From positions 1-36,253 of the forward strand of contig PBRC01000046.1 in assembly GCA_002725285.1 (NCBI GenBank): a stretch of 36,253 bases of DNA, read 5' to 3'. Origin of the DNA: Gammaproteobacteria bacterium (lineage in GTDB: Bacteria; Pseudomonadota; Gammaproteobacteria; Pseudomonadales; Azotimanducaceae). How positions within the stretch are numbered: position 1 is the stretch's first letter; every line of letters starts with the position of its first letter. The notes beneath the pieces are model-generated. The model was not told the origin of the DNA. It was given only the letters and a program-made list of their open reading frames with translations, and ran no database searches. Of the stretch, positions 1-7,774 are shown piece by piece. The position numbers and the translations under genes were made by a program.

Positions 1-1
1 T

Positions 2-178
2 GGTATGACGGCGGACACCGATGATGATGGCGACGGCGTGTTGGACGATGCCGATGCGTACCCAACCATTAGTGTGACAGGTGAAACGGACACGGATGCA
101 GATGGTGCACCGGATGCTTGTGATAGCGACTGCATTGCAACGGGTATGACGGCGGACACCGATGATGATGGCGACGGC
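2..178 (+). repeat. Exact 36-bp direct repeat inside the calcium-repeat gene
   Basis: Bases 2-37 and 143-178 are identical over 36 bp and begin GGTATGACGGCGGACACC. The period is 141 bp (47 codons), so the coding frame is kept. Identity at the DNA level, including third positions, points to recent duplication or gene conversion of a repeat unit. Confidence 0.9.
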
Positions 179-274
179 ATTGAAGACAGTGTAGATTCTA
201 ATCCGATGGTTGCAAGAGATAGCACCTCTTATACGCTACCCGAAAACGTTACCGTTATTGAGACGGAGGAGTGA
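2..274 (+). CDS. C-terminal end of a calcium-binding (thrombospondin type 3-like) repeat protein, partial
   Basis: The reading frame is open from the window edge and stops at 272-274, so the start lies upstream. The 91 visible codons contain Asp-rich repeats of the form DTDDDGDGxxD, which match the thrombospondin type 3 / EF-hand-like calcium loops common in secreted and surface proteins of marine bacteria. Two copies of the motif GMTADTDDDGDG lie 47 residues apart, with a diverged copy (DTDADGAPDACDSDC) between them. The tail after the last repeat is short and ends in Glu-Glu. The next gene starts 7 bp downstream, so the two are probably co-transcribed. Calcium binding is inferred from the motif. 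Nothing can be said about the missing N-terminal part. Confidence 0.75.
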   Translation, partial: GMTADTDDDGDGVLDDADAYPTISVTGETDTDADGAPDACDSDCIATGMTADTDDDGDGIEDSVDSNPMVARDSTSYTLPENVTVIETEE

Positions 275-281
275 ATTAGAA

Positions 282-3200
282 ATGGGCAAAAGAAAATGGA
301 TAGTATTGTTCGCATCGCTTTTTTGCGCTACTTCGGTGTTTGGGACAGACTACGAGACGGACTCGCAGAACTTTTGGGTAACTGGCCAGGGCATTAACAG
401 CGCGTTGGGCTCAGTAAACAGAATGGTTTGTTATATGAAGAATATGCGGCCAGATGCCTTGCTGAACGACGGTGCGTACAAGGCGATTATCTACAAAGAA
501 GACTGCACGATGGGCAATGCCGATGCGAGCAGCGAGGAGTCTTCCGCGACGGCGACAAGCTCTCAGTCGTCGAGTACGGCTTCATCTTCGAGTAGTTCCG
601 ATGCAAAATCAAAAACTGCACAGACAGCCATCGTGAATGCCACGAAAGAAGGCGCAGACCTTCCGATGATCGGTAAAGTATGGGTTTCGATGATTGCACA
701 AGATCAGTACGACTTCGATAAGAAAGTGTATGTCCGGAGTGAACAAACAGCCAGCCCTACTGCTGACGCACCGTACGGTGATTTTGAGATGAGTTGGACC
801 ATATATTCAAACGAAGATAAAGAAATGCCTTGGGGGGAAGGAATTGTAGCAGGCATGGAATTAGGCAGGGGATATCTCACGGCCAGCGGCAGCAAAGTGG
901 GGTTTTTAGAGTTCTCGATGGGTGGCGAGGGCAATATCTCGGCTAACTTCGATCCGGATGGCAATGTGGAAGGCGTATATGCCGAGTTCATTTATGTTAT
1001 GCCTGAAGGGGGTGAAGAGGCTGGCCACAGCGACATCCTGGTGTACTATGAATTCGGGATGGACGCAGCGACAAAGGTTTATTGTCGGAACTTCCTCAGC
1101 GCGGACACAATGAGTTTCGATAGCTTTGACGAAGAAACAGGCGCGCCCGTTCGAGAGCCGTATCTGGAGGAAGATTGGAGCGATCAGGTGGCGGCAGCTA
1201 TTACGTCGGAAGAGGAGTGTTTTTCGGTGGACCGCTCAACGGCGATTCGCAACGTATACCGTTATGGCGTATACAATTCGGACGGATCTAGGGTGGAGAT
1301 GAGCAATCCCGGGTTTCCTATTCGCGCCGAGGTGACGCTGGAGACCGATGAAGATGAAGACGGCGTTCTAGATGTTGTGAACGTATTTGGCTATGCCGAC
1401 TATTGGGGTGTGTGGATCGACACCATAAACAGAGGACTTATTGATGGTGATACGGTATTCACGAAAGAAACATTTGGAAATCAGGAGGCGTCGTCAACGA
1501 CTTATCGGGTGAATCCGGTCACCGTACGAATGCAAAAAAGGGAAAAATCGTTCGTCACCCTCAACAGCTTAGATGGTTTATCGCTTGGGTTGTGGGTGGG
1601 TGACCAAGAGTGGTCAGAGCAATACGGGCTACTTGGTTTTACAGATTTAGTTACCTTTAACGAATATAAGGGCTCGTTTGATTCTGAGACGTGCAGCTTT
1701 ACGTTTACCCAAGGTGTGTCCTTCGCCGGAGGCTACACTGAGACGGACTTGGCGGACCCGGTGACAGTTACCTGCGCCAATTGGAAGCTACACATGAAGC
1801 GCATCTGGGACGAAGGGGAGGATTGGGCACATACTCAGAGGCGGGGGATGGGAGTTTGGTCGCAAGATACCAATCAGTGGTACGACATTAACCATACCAG
1901 CATGACCTATCCGGATACTCTTGCCCCAGTAGACGCCGATGGCCTGCCGATACTAGGCGATGATGGCACCACCCCGTTGAACTCAGGGATTATAGTTCAG
2001 ACTGAAACGTTTATTCCGCTTGATGCAGATGAACTAGCAGGTGGTCTCAACTGCATTGGGGACTGTCCGACCGCTGCAACGATGGAGACAACGTTTAACG
2101 CTGCTACGGTCCTGGCTGGGGTTGCTCAGAACGAACGTTTCAACGAAGATGGTAGCCCCATATATGTGCCAAGTCCCTTCGACCCGGCGGTAGGCTCGTT
2201 CATTAAGGAAGAAGTCACCGATCAGTGGGGCAATGTTTGGGAGGCCGGCCAATTTATGGATGGCGTCTTGGCGACCGATGTCGCGGAATACACTTTTACG
2301 GGTGGTAACGCGCTCGATTCTTCAGGCACCATACTGTCACTCGGGGAGACTTTCCTTGCATACAGCGCTGGCGTGCCCAATCCAGAAATGGCGCTACAGG
2401 GAATCAGTTACCAGACCTCGCAAGGGTGGACTAATGATGTTGGCTGGGGTGTGCGCAGCGGTATATTAGTGACTGACGCCGTTCTAGATTCGCCGGAAAT
2501 GGAATGTCGTAAGAGTGGAGGTGGTCTAGAGACGCCAAGCTATGATGACCATCCGTCGTATACCGGAGCTGACGAAACGGCACTTCGATTATGCGAATAT
2601 AATCTTTATGGCCCTGATGGTCCCGATACGACCTATCAACTGGTGTTTGAGGTACGTCCTCAGTACAAACTCACTGATCAAGACGACACTCTAATCACCT
2701 TCGGTCTACCCAAGAAGATGTACTACGATATTCCGGAGGATGCAACGCTTTACGGTGCTGACGCGGGAAAAAGAGTTTCATTAGACTATCAGGGACACGG
2801 CGAACTACACGGCATACCCGGGTATGTCCTTAACACAGCGACTGGGGAAAATATAGGTGAGTTCGTAAACGAGTGGCAAGACACGTATCGTTACATTCCT
2901 CGGTTTACGATTCCTGATGGCGGGGCACTTACCGGAAAAGATGCTGAAGGCGCTGACGTTTCTTACAAAGTAAAGGCTTTGGAGGGGGAAGAATGGTTGG
3001 CTTCAGCGGAAGGCTCGATAGGCAACCTGACCTATTCCGGGTCGGTTGACGAGCTTCTGACACCCACAGTATTGCGGAACAGAGGACCTGTTAATACTGA
3101 AATGGGGGAATATGAAAGAGATCCCCAGCTGGGGTTTTCCATAAACGCTATGCCGGCGGAGAATGATGGGGGCACCGCGACCCTCACCTTTACGGTCACC

Positions 3201-3758
3201 CAAGGAATAGACGCCACCCATGATTCGGGCGAGCGCAGGGTTGAGTCATCGATCGATTTGAACTGGGTGTCCGATGGATCGAGCTATGTGACCGTGACTG
3301 TCCCAGAACAGACCGCGACGCTGACGGTGTTAGACCCCTCGGGGGGTGCGGACGGGACTACCTTCGCCTTCGATTGGAACTTTGACATTGCCGCTCAGGA
3401 TTTCATTACCCTTTTGGACGGTATTGCGAGCCCTCCGAACGTGATAACGATCGAGATGTTGGACTTCCTGGAAATGAACGTCGAAAACACTGACACCATT
3501 TTTGTCTTCTTCGAACAATTCGTCCAAGCGAATACCGAGACTGACCGGGTAATAGGGTCTTACTTCCTGGACCTTTCGTTCAGCGATGATCTCGATATCA
3601 GCGTCTTGTCGGAAGTCGTTGTGGCGCTTGTGAAGGATGGAGAGCCGGAGCTAAGCTCTCTACTCACTGACTATATTGGTCCTGAACCGACGGAACTTCT
3701 GAATAATGGAGATCCATCTGTCGTACATGGGGAGATCATTTACGATCCGACACCCTGA
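282..3758 (+). CDS. Large secreted protein of unknown function with a Ser-rich linker (1158 aa)
   Basis: I do not recognise a characterised family. I chose the ATG at 282 because GGAGGA (265-270) precedes it and it gives a clean signal peptide: MGKRK, a hydrophobic stretch to about residue 20, then a likely cleavage near VFG-TDY. The frame is open further upstream, but that extension overlaps the previous gene and would bury the signal. Residues about 83-109 are a low-complexity Ser/Ala/Thr tract, probably a flexible linker. The rest is acidic, rich in Tyr, Trp and Gly, with scattered Cys (for example C50, C75). A short Asp-rich stretch (ETDEDEDGVLD) echoes the calcium repeats of the preceding gene. 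The most likely location is periplasmic or outer surface. The stop is at 3756-3758; the nearest intrinsic terminator is at 4201, beyond an IS remnant. Confidence 0.8.
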   Translation: MGKRKWIVLFASLFCATSVFGTDYETDSQNFWVTGQGINSALGSVNRMVCYMKNMRPDALLNDGAYKAIIYKEDCTMGNADASSEESSATATSSQSSSTASSSSSSDAKSKTAQTAIVNATKEGADLPMIGKVWVSMIAQDQYDFDKKVYVRSEQTASPTADAPYGDFEMSWTIYSNEDKEMPWGEGIVAGMELGRGYLTASGSKVGFLEFSMGGEGNISANFDPDGNVEGVYAEFIYVMPEGGEEAGHSDILVYYEFGMDAATKVYCRNFLSADTMSFDSFDEETGAPVREPYLEEDWSDQVAAAITSEEECFSVDRSTAIRNVYRYGVYNSDGSRVEMSNPGFPIRAEVTLETDEDEDGVLDVVNVFGYADYWGVWIDTINRGLIDGDTVFTKETFGNQEASSTTYRVNPVTVRMQKREKSFVTLNSLDGLSLGLWVGDQEWSEQYGLLGFTDLVTFNEYKGSFDSETCSFTFTQGVSFAGGYTETDLADPVTVTCANWKLHMKRIWDEGEDWAHTQRRGMGVWSQDTNQWYDINHTSMTYPDTLAPVDADGLPILGDDGTTPLNSGIIVQTETFIPLDADELAGGLNCIGDCPTAATMETTFNAATVLAGVAQNERFNEDGSPIYVPSPFDPAVGSFIKEEVTDQWGNVWEAGQFMDGVLATDVAEYTFTGGNALDSSGTILSLGETFLAYSAGVPNPEMALQGISYQTSQGWTNDVGWGVRSGILVTDAVLDSPEMECRKSGGGLETPSYDDHPSYTGADETALRLCEYNLYGPDGPDTTYQLVFEVRPQYKLTDQDDTLITFGLPKKMYYDIPEDATLYGADAGKRVSLDYQGHGELHGIPGYVLNTATGENIGEFVNEWQDTYRYIPRFTIPDGGALTGKDAEGADVSYKVKALEGEEWLASAEGSIGNLTYSGSVDELLTPTVLRNRGPVNTEMGEYERDPQLGFSINAMPAENDGGTATLTFTVTQGIDATHDSGERRVESSIDLNWVSDGSSYVTVTVPEQTATLTVLDPSGGADGTTFAFDWNFDIAAQDFITLLDGIASPPNVITIEMLDFLEMNVENTDTIFVFFEQFVQANTETDRVIGSYFLDLSFSDDLDISVLSEVVVALVKDGEPELSSLLTDYIGPEPTELLNNGDPSVVHGEIIYDPTP

Positions 3759-3860
3759 AAATAACGGTCGATCTGAATCGTCGATGGAACTAAATCGTTA
3801 GTGGCTTAGAGCTTCGATGTGGAACTATGAAAGGATGAAAGGGTTCTGGCAAGTTAACTC

Positions 3861-4124
3861 AGCCCGCCACAGGTAATGCTGCTTGCCATTGTTCTTTACG
3901 AATACTTCATCGATGTAAAAGGTATCGCCGCATCCCTGATATTTTCGCTTCAATCGGTGTGTATAAATGGCTCCGAATTTGATGCAGCAGAGGCGAATCG
4001 CTTCGCGGCTTACTGTGATGCCTGGTTCGGCTAGGAGATCCTCTATATCGCGGTGGCTCAAGTCGAATCGAAAATAGAGCCAGACGGTCCACGAAATGAT
4101 GTCTGGCGGGAATCAGTGGCGTTT
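3861..4124 (-). pseudogene. IS6-family transposase remnant, N-terminal part only
   Basis: The minus-strand translation includes FPPDIISWTVWLYFRF, LSHRDIEDLLAEPGITVSRE and DEVFVKNNGKQHYLWRA. This is the start of an IS6-family DDE transposase, including the first catalytic Asp (the D of DEVF). An in-frame TGA (minus strand, 4115-4113) sits just before FPPD, where an intact protein would read through, and similarity ends abruptly after LWRA at 3861, so the second Asp and the Glu of the DDE triad are gone. No terminal inverted repeats are apparent. It is a dead fragment of a past insertion. Confidence 0.8.
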
Positions 4125-4200
4125 ATATATATTCAACCGTCGATTCCAGCAATTTCTGACAGTTAAGTTAGCAGTACCGCTTATGGCGTTCTCTCTCCCC

Positions 4201-4233
4201 GCCAAAAGCCAAGGGGCTTTTGGCCCTTTTTTT
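4201..4233 (+). terminator. Strong Rho-independent terminator
   Basis: A perfect 10-bp stem, GCCAAAAGCC (4201-4210) with GGCTTTTGGC (4215-4224), closes an AAGG loop and is followed by CC and seven T (4227-4233). It works for plus-strand transcription. The only upstream plus-strand gene ends at 3758, so it probably terminates that operon and became separated from it by the IS-derived sequence at about 3861-4124. Confidence 0.9.
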
Positions 4234-4254
4234 CGTAGGTCTTGCCAAAGAGAA

Positions 4255-4283
4255 TCGACATTCGTGGCAAGATGTCTTACATT
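4255..4283 (+). promoter_or_regulatory. Candidate sigma-70 promoter for the CoA-ligase operon
   Basis: TCGACA (4255-4260, 5/6 to the -35 consensus) and TACATT (4278-4283, 4/6 to the -10) are separated by 17 bp. The predicted start near 4290 leaves a leader of about 54 nt before the ATG at 4344. It lies just after the terminator, as expected at the head of a new operon. Confidence 0.45.
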
Positions 4284-4343
4284 CCTGAGCTGGTCATCAC
4301 TAGTATGGATCTAAAAGAACAACAGAATTAGGGGAATTAAGAG

Positions 4344-4643
4344 ATGGAATTAAAACCAGGTCTAAGATTGAAGAGCACCGTATGCGATGCCGAGATCATG
4401 GTCATTAAGGCAACAGATGGGGACTCACTCACCTGTGGTGGTATGGAGTTAGCCGCGGAAGCGCCAGCTGAAAAAGCATCAGGTGATCCGGACCACATGA
4501 ACGCCTGTGTGATTGGGAAACGTTATGTCAATGAAGGGCAAACGGTTGAAGTGCTGTGCGTAAAGAGTGGAGACGGTTCGCTTTACTACAACGGTGATGA
4601 ATTGATGACCAAAGACACTAAAAAGCTGCCCTCATCGGATTAA
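4344..4643 (+). CDS. Small four-cysteine protein paired with an acyl-CoA synthetase (99 aa)
   Basis: The start ATG has AGGGGAA at 4330-4336. The 99-residue product has four Cys (C14, C31, C55, C72), a conserved-looking MELKPGLRLKSTVCDAEI start and an IGKRYVNEG...VEVLC segment, ending KKLPSSD. There is no signal peptide or membrane segment, so it should be cytoplasmic. From memory, similar small proteins occur next to acyl-CoA synthetases in other bacteria, especially actinobacteria, but I know of no assigned function. The Cys spacing could bind a metal, or the protein could be a partner of the ligase. The next gene begins only 4 bp after the stop, with no good ribosome site of its own, which suggests translational coupling. 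Confidence 0.75.
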   Translation: MELKPGLRLKSTVCDAEIMVIKATDGDSLTCGGMELAAEAPAEKASGDPDHMNACVIGKRYVNEGQTVEVLCVKSGDGSLYYNGDELMTKDTKKLPSSD

Positions 4644-4647
4644 TTTC

Positions 4648-6141
4648 ATGAATATCGCTCTGTTTCTGCAGATGGCGGCGGAAGCTTGTCCTGATCGTTC
4701 AGCGTTAACCCATGATGGCAAGCATTACACCTATCTGGAGTTGTTTGAATCGGCAAACAAGGTTGCTGAAAGGTTTTCACACAGTGGATGCCAATTTGTT
4801 TCGGTTCTTGATGTCAGTAGCCCTGCTGTTCCCATTGCGCTGATGGGTGCGGCAATGGCTGGTATCCCTTACGTTCCACTCAATTATCGCCTGAGCACCG
4901 AGCAGCTCAGTGAACTGCTGGCTCGTATTGAACCGGCTTTCCTCATCGTTGACGACAGCAGGACAAACGATTTTGATGAAGTCGAGGCGACTGTGCTGGG
5001 CAGACAGGCTCTACTCGATGATCTCCTGTCTTCCCCGGAAGTGTCGGTCGCCTGGAAGGAAGATCCTTCAGCAGTTGCGATTCAGCTGTTTACCAGTGGC
5101 ACGACCGGTACCCCCAAGGCTGCTATTTTGAGGCATGAGCACCTTGTATCCTATATTCTCGGTTCAGTTGAATTCATGGGAGCTTCAGAGGAGCAATCAA
5201 CTCTGGTCTCCGTTCCTCCCTATCACATTGCCGGGATCTCGGCGGTGATGAGTTCAATATATGCGTGTCGCAGGATAGTGCAGCTTCCTGACTTTGATCC
5301 TGCTGAATGGTTGAGTTTGTGTGCGAATGAAAGGGTGACCAACGCCTTCGTTGTACCAACTATGTTGAAACGTATCATCGAGGAACTGGATGAGTCCAGC
5401 TTCGACCCGGCGACTCTGATGTCGCTGGAGGCTCTTGCCTACGGCGGGGGCAAGATGCCCGTGCCGGTCATCGAGCGAGCACTTGAACTGCTGCCGGAAA
5501 TCAACTTCACCAATGCTTATGGTCTTACTGAAACCAGTTCGACGATTACCTTGCTGGATCCGGATGATCATCGACAGGCGCTTGATCATGACGATCTCGT
5601 CATTCGTGCAAGGCTGGGTTCTGTTGGCAAGGCGTTACCTTCGGTCGAAATCCAGATTCGAGATGATGAGGGGAACGAGCTGGGTCCTTTTGAAGCCGGG
5701 GAAATCTATGTGCGCGGCCCGCAGGTGTCAGGAGAATACCTTGAGCGCAACGCCCTGGTTGATGAGGGTTGGTTTCCAACCCGGGATGCCGGATACCTGG
5801 ATGATCACGATTACCTCTATCTGTCCGGGCGTGCTGATGATGTCATTGTGAGAGGTGGTGAGAATATATCGCCAGCCGAAATTGAAGATCTGCTGCACGC
5901 CCACAATGCGATCGACGATGCAGCAGCTGTAGGAATACCTTCTGAAGAATGGGGTGAGGCTGTTGCACTGGCAGTTGTACTGAAAAACAGTGCTGAGCTC
6001 TCGGAAGATGAGATAGTGTCATTGATACGGACCAGTCTGCGTTCCTCGAGAGTGCCGGAAGTGATCAGGTTCACCAGCGAATTACCATACAGTGACACAG
6101 GTAAGCTGTTGCGCCGGGTCGTTAAAACCTGGTTCGACTAA
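4648..6141 (+). CDS. AMP-forming acyl-CoA synthetase (class I adenylate-forming ligase, 497 aa)
   Basis: It activates a carboxylic acid to an acyl-adenylate and then to the CoA thioester, in the cytoplasm. Visible motifs in order: phosphate-binding loop TSGTTGTPK (residues 149-157), YGLTETSS (from 291), the hinge region GRADDVIVRGGENI (from about 394) and the C-terminal catalytic Lys in SDTGKLLRR (K486). Length and order are normal for the FadD/CaiC/benzoate-CoA ligase superfamily; the substrate cannot be told from these motifs. The start is 4 bp after the previous stop. It is followed by an amidohydrolase and CoA-transferases, so it probably supplies the entry thioester of the pathway. Confidence 0.92.
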   Translation: MNIALFLQMAAEACPDRSALTHDGKHYTYLELFESANKVAERFSHSGCQFVSVLDVSSPAVPIALMGAAMAGIPYVPLNYRLSTEQLSELLARIEPAFLIVDDSRTNDFDEVEATVLGRQALLDDLLSSPEVSVAWKEDPSAVAIQLFTSGTTGTPKAAILRHEHLVSYILGSVEFMGASEEQSTLVSVPPYHIAGISAVMSSIYACRRIVQLPDFDPAEWLSLCANERVTNAFVVPTMLKRIIEELDESSFDPATLMSLEALAYGGGKMPVPVIERALELLPEINFTNAYGLTETSSTITLLDPDDHRQALDHDDLVIRARLGSVGKALPSVEIQIRDDEGNELGPFEAGEIYVRGPQVSGEYLERNALVDEGWFPTRDAGYLDDHDYLYLSGRADDVIVRGGENISPAEIEDLLHAHNAIDDAAAVGIPSEEWGEAVALAVVLKNSAELSEDEIVSLIRTSLRSSRVPEVIRFTSELPYSDTGKLLRRVVKTWFD

Positions 6142-6162
6142 GCCGCTAAGTGGTCGCTTGCT

Positions 6163-7596
6163 ATGTTAATAAGCAATGCTGAGTGCCTCGAATTAAAACC
6201 GGACCATAGTCTTTCACTGAGCTATCAGGATGTACGGATCGAGCAGAATATTATAGTCGCCGTTGGAGCTCTCGAACCCCGGTATGGCGAGTCGGTACTG
6301 GATGCGACTGGTGCGGCTCTGCTGCCGGGATTACACGATCACCATGTGCACTTTGCCTCATATGCAGCAGCCTTAAGGTCCGTTGCCTGTGGTCCCCCCA
6401 CCGTTCACTCCGAGAAAGATCTGATAGAACAACTTAATCTGGCTGCCGGTGGTCACGGCTGGCTTCGTGGAATCAACTACCATGAGAGTGTCGCTGGCGA
6501 TATCGATCGTTACTGGCTGGACAGGTACGGTCCGAAACGACCCATCCGAATCCAGCATCGCTCGGGCAGATTGTGGATCCTGAATTCAAATGCGCTGGAA
6601 GTAATAAGAAATAGCCCACCAGATAAATTATCCCGGGAACATCATGCAAGGTTGGATACTGAAGACGGACGCCTGTATGACGTTGACAACTTTCTGTGGG
6701 AGTTGACCGGAGATTCCCCTCTGTCAGTTGCTGCTGCCAGTCAGAATCTCGCTTCCTTTGGTGTAACCGGCATTAATGATATGACACCCAGCAACAATGT
6801 GAGTACCTGTAACTGGTTTGTCGAGATGCAGGCAAAGGCTGCTCTCCGGCAGAAAGTGCGGCTCTCGGGATCCAGAGAGCTGTCTGAAGTCACCGGGAGT
6901 GTCGGTGGGAAATTGAAAATCGGTGAATGCAAATTGCACCTCCATGAATCAGACCTGCCGGACTTTTATGATCTTTGCCGGGTTATCAGAGACTCTCACG
7001 ATGAGAATCGTGCGGTGGCTGTTCATTGCGTTACTGAAGCAGCGCTCGTTTTTGCCCTGGCGGCTCTGCAGGATTCCGGTATCCGCTCGGGAGACCGAAT
7101 TGAACATGCCTCGGTAGTGTCTCCCGCCACATTGGAGTTACTGTGTGAGACCGGCCTTGGCGTTGTAACCCAGCCAAATTTTGTGCTCGAACGCGGCGAC
7201 ACCTACCTGAACGAAATACCGGAGCACGAGCATGCCTGGTTGTATCGGTGCAGAACTCTACTTCAAAATTCCGTTCCACTCGCCTTTGGCACCGATCTGC
7301 CGTTTGGTCATCCAGATCCCTGGATCGCCATGCAGGCAGCGACCCGGCGGCAGACAAGCTCCGGACGATCACTGGGTGAGGATGAAACCTTGACACCGGA
7401 ATCAGCTTTGGCAGGCTTTTTAGGGGAACTCGATAACCCGGCGGAGCCCCGATCAATCACGGTCGGAGAACCTGCTGATCTTTGTTTACTCAAATCACCC
7501 TGGCATATCGCCCGGCTTGAGTTATCGAGTTCCGATGTCAGGGCGACCATTCTGGATGGTGAGAAGATCTACGATAGTCAATTGTTTTCGTGCTAG
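6163..7596 (+). CDS. Amidohydrolase family 3 (YtcJ-like) metal-dependent hydrolase (477 aa)
   Basis: A TIM-barrel metallohydrolase acting on an amide, imide, lactone or ring C-N/C-O bond. The N-terminal beta-sandwich strand ends in PGLHDHHVHF with the metal HxH pair at H61 and H63. A candidate carboxylated Lys lies in the CKLHLHES segment. H288 (AVHC), H315 (IEHAS) and the catalytic Asp D378 (FGTDLPFG) complete the set seen in active members. At 477 residues it is somewhat shorter than typical YtcJ proteins. It follows the acyl-CoA synthetase by 21 bp, most likely in the same operon, with only a weak ribosome site. It might release the carboxylate that the ligase activates; that is inference from position. 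There is no signal peptide. Confidence 0.88.
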   Translation: MLISNAECLELKPDHSLSLSYQDVRIEQNIIVAVGALEPRYGESVLDATGAALLPGLHDHHVHFASYAAALRSVACGPPTVHSEKDLIEQLNLAAGGHGWLRGINYHESVAGDIDRYWLDRYGPKRPIRIQHRSGRLWILNSNALEVIRNSPPDKLSREHHARLDTEDGRLYDVDNFLWELTGDSPLSVAAASQNLASFGVTGINDMTPSNNVSTCNWFVEMQAKAALRQKVRLSGSRELSEVTGSVGGKLKIGECKLHLHESDLPDFYDLCRVIRDSHDENRAVAVHCVTEAALVFALAALQDSGIRSGDRIEHASVVSPATLELLCETGLGVVTQPNFVLERGDTYLNEIPEHEHAWLYRCRTLLQNSVPLAFGTDLPFGHPDPWIAMQAATRRQTSSGRSLGEDETLTPESALAGFLGELDNPAEPRSITVGEPADLCLLKSPWHIARLELSSSDVRATILDGEKIYDSQLFSC

Positions 7597-7611
7597 GAGC
7601 CAACGTGTACT

Positions 7612-7713
7612 ATGGCTTAGAGTATGGAATGGCTTAGAGTATGGAATGGCTTAGAGTATGGAATGGCTTAGAGTATGGAATGGCTTAGAGTATGGAATGG
7701 CTTAGAGTATGGG
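7612..7713 (+). repeat. Perfect 17-bp tandem repeat, six copies, in the intergenic region
   Basis: The unit ATGGCTTAGAGTATGGA is repeated head to tail at 7612, 7629, 7646, 7663, 7680 and 7697. Five copies are identical; the sixth differs only in its last base (A to G). It lies between the amidohydrolase stop (7596) and the CaiB start (7775). The 17-bp period is not a multiple of three and each copy carries TAG, so it is not coding. It could be a replication-slippage minisatellite or an array of protein-binding sites. Confidence 0.95.
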
Positions 7714-7774
7714 GCTCAGTTTCCGTTAAGACTAAATGGTGTGACGCTGCCTGTTGGCCGTAAGGAGCCGCCGA

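Noticed and set aside
210-281. N-terminal extension of the 1158-residue secreted protein
   Set aside because: It overlaps the preceding gene, has no ribosome site and would hide a clear signal peptide that starts at 282.
7612-7713. CRISPR array
   Set aside because: The repeats are contiguous 17-mers with no spacers, and no cas genes are present.
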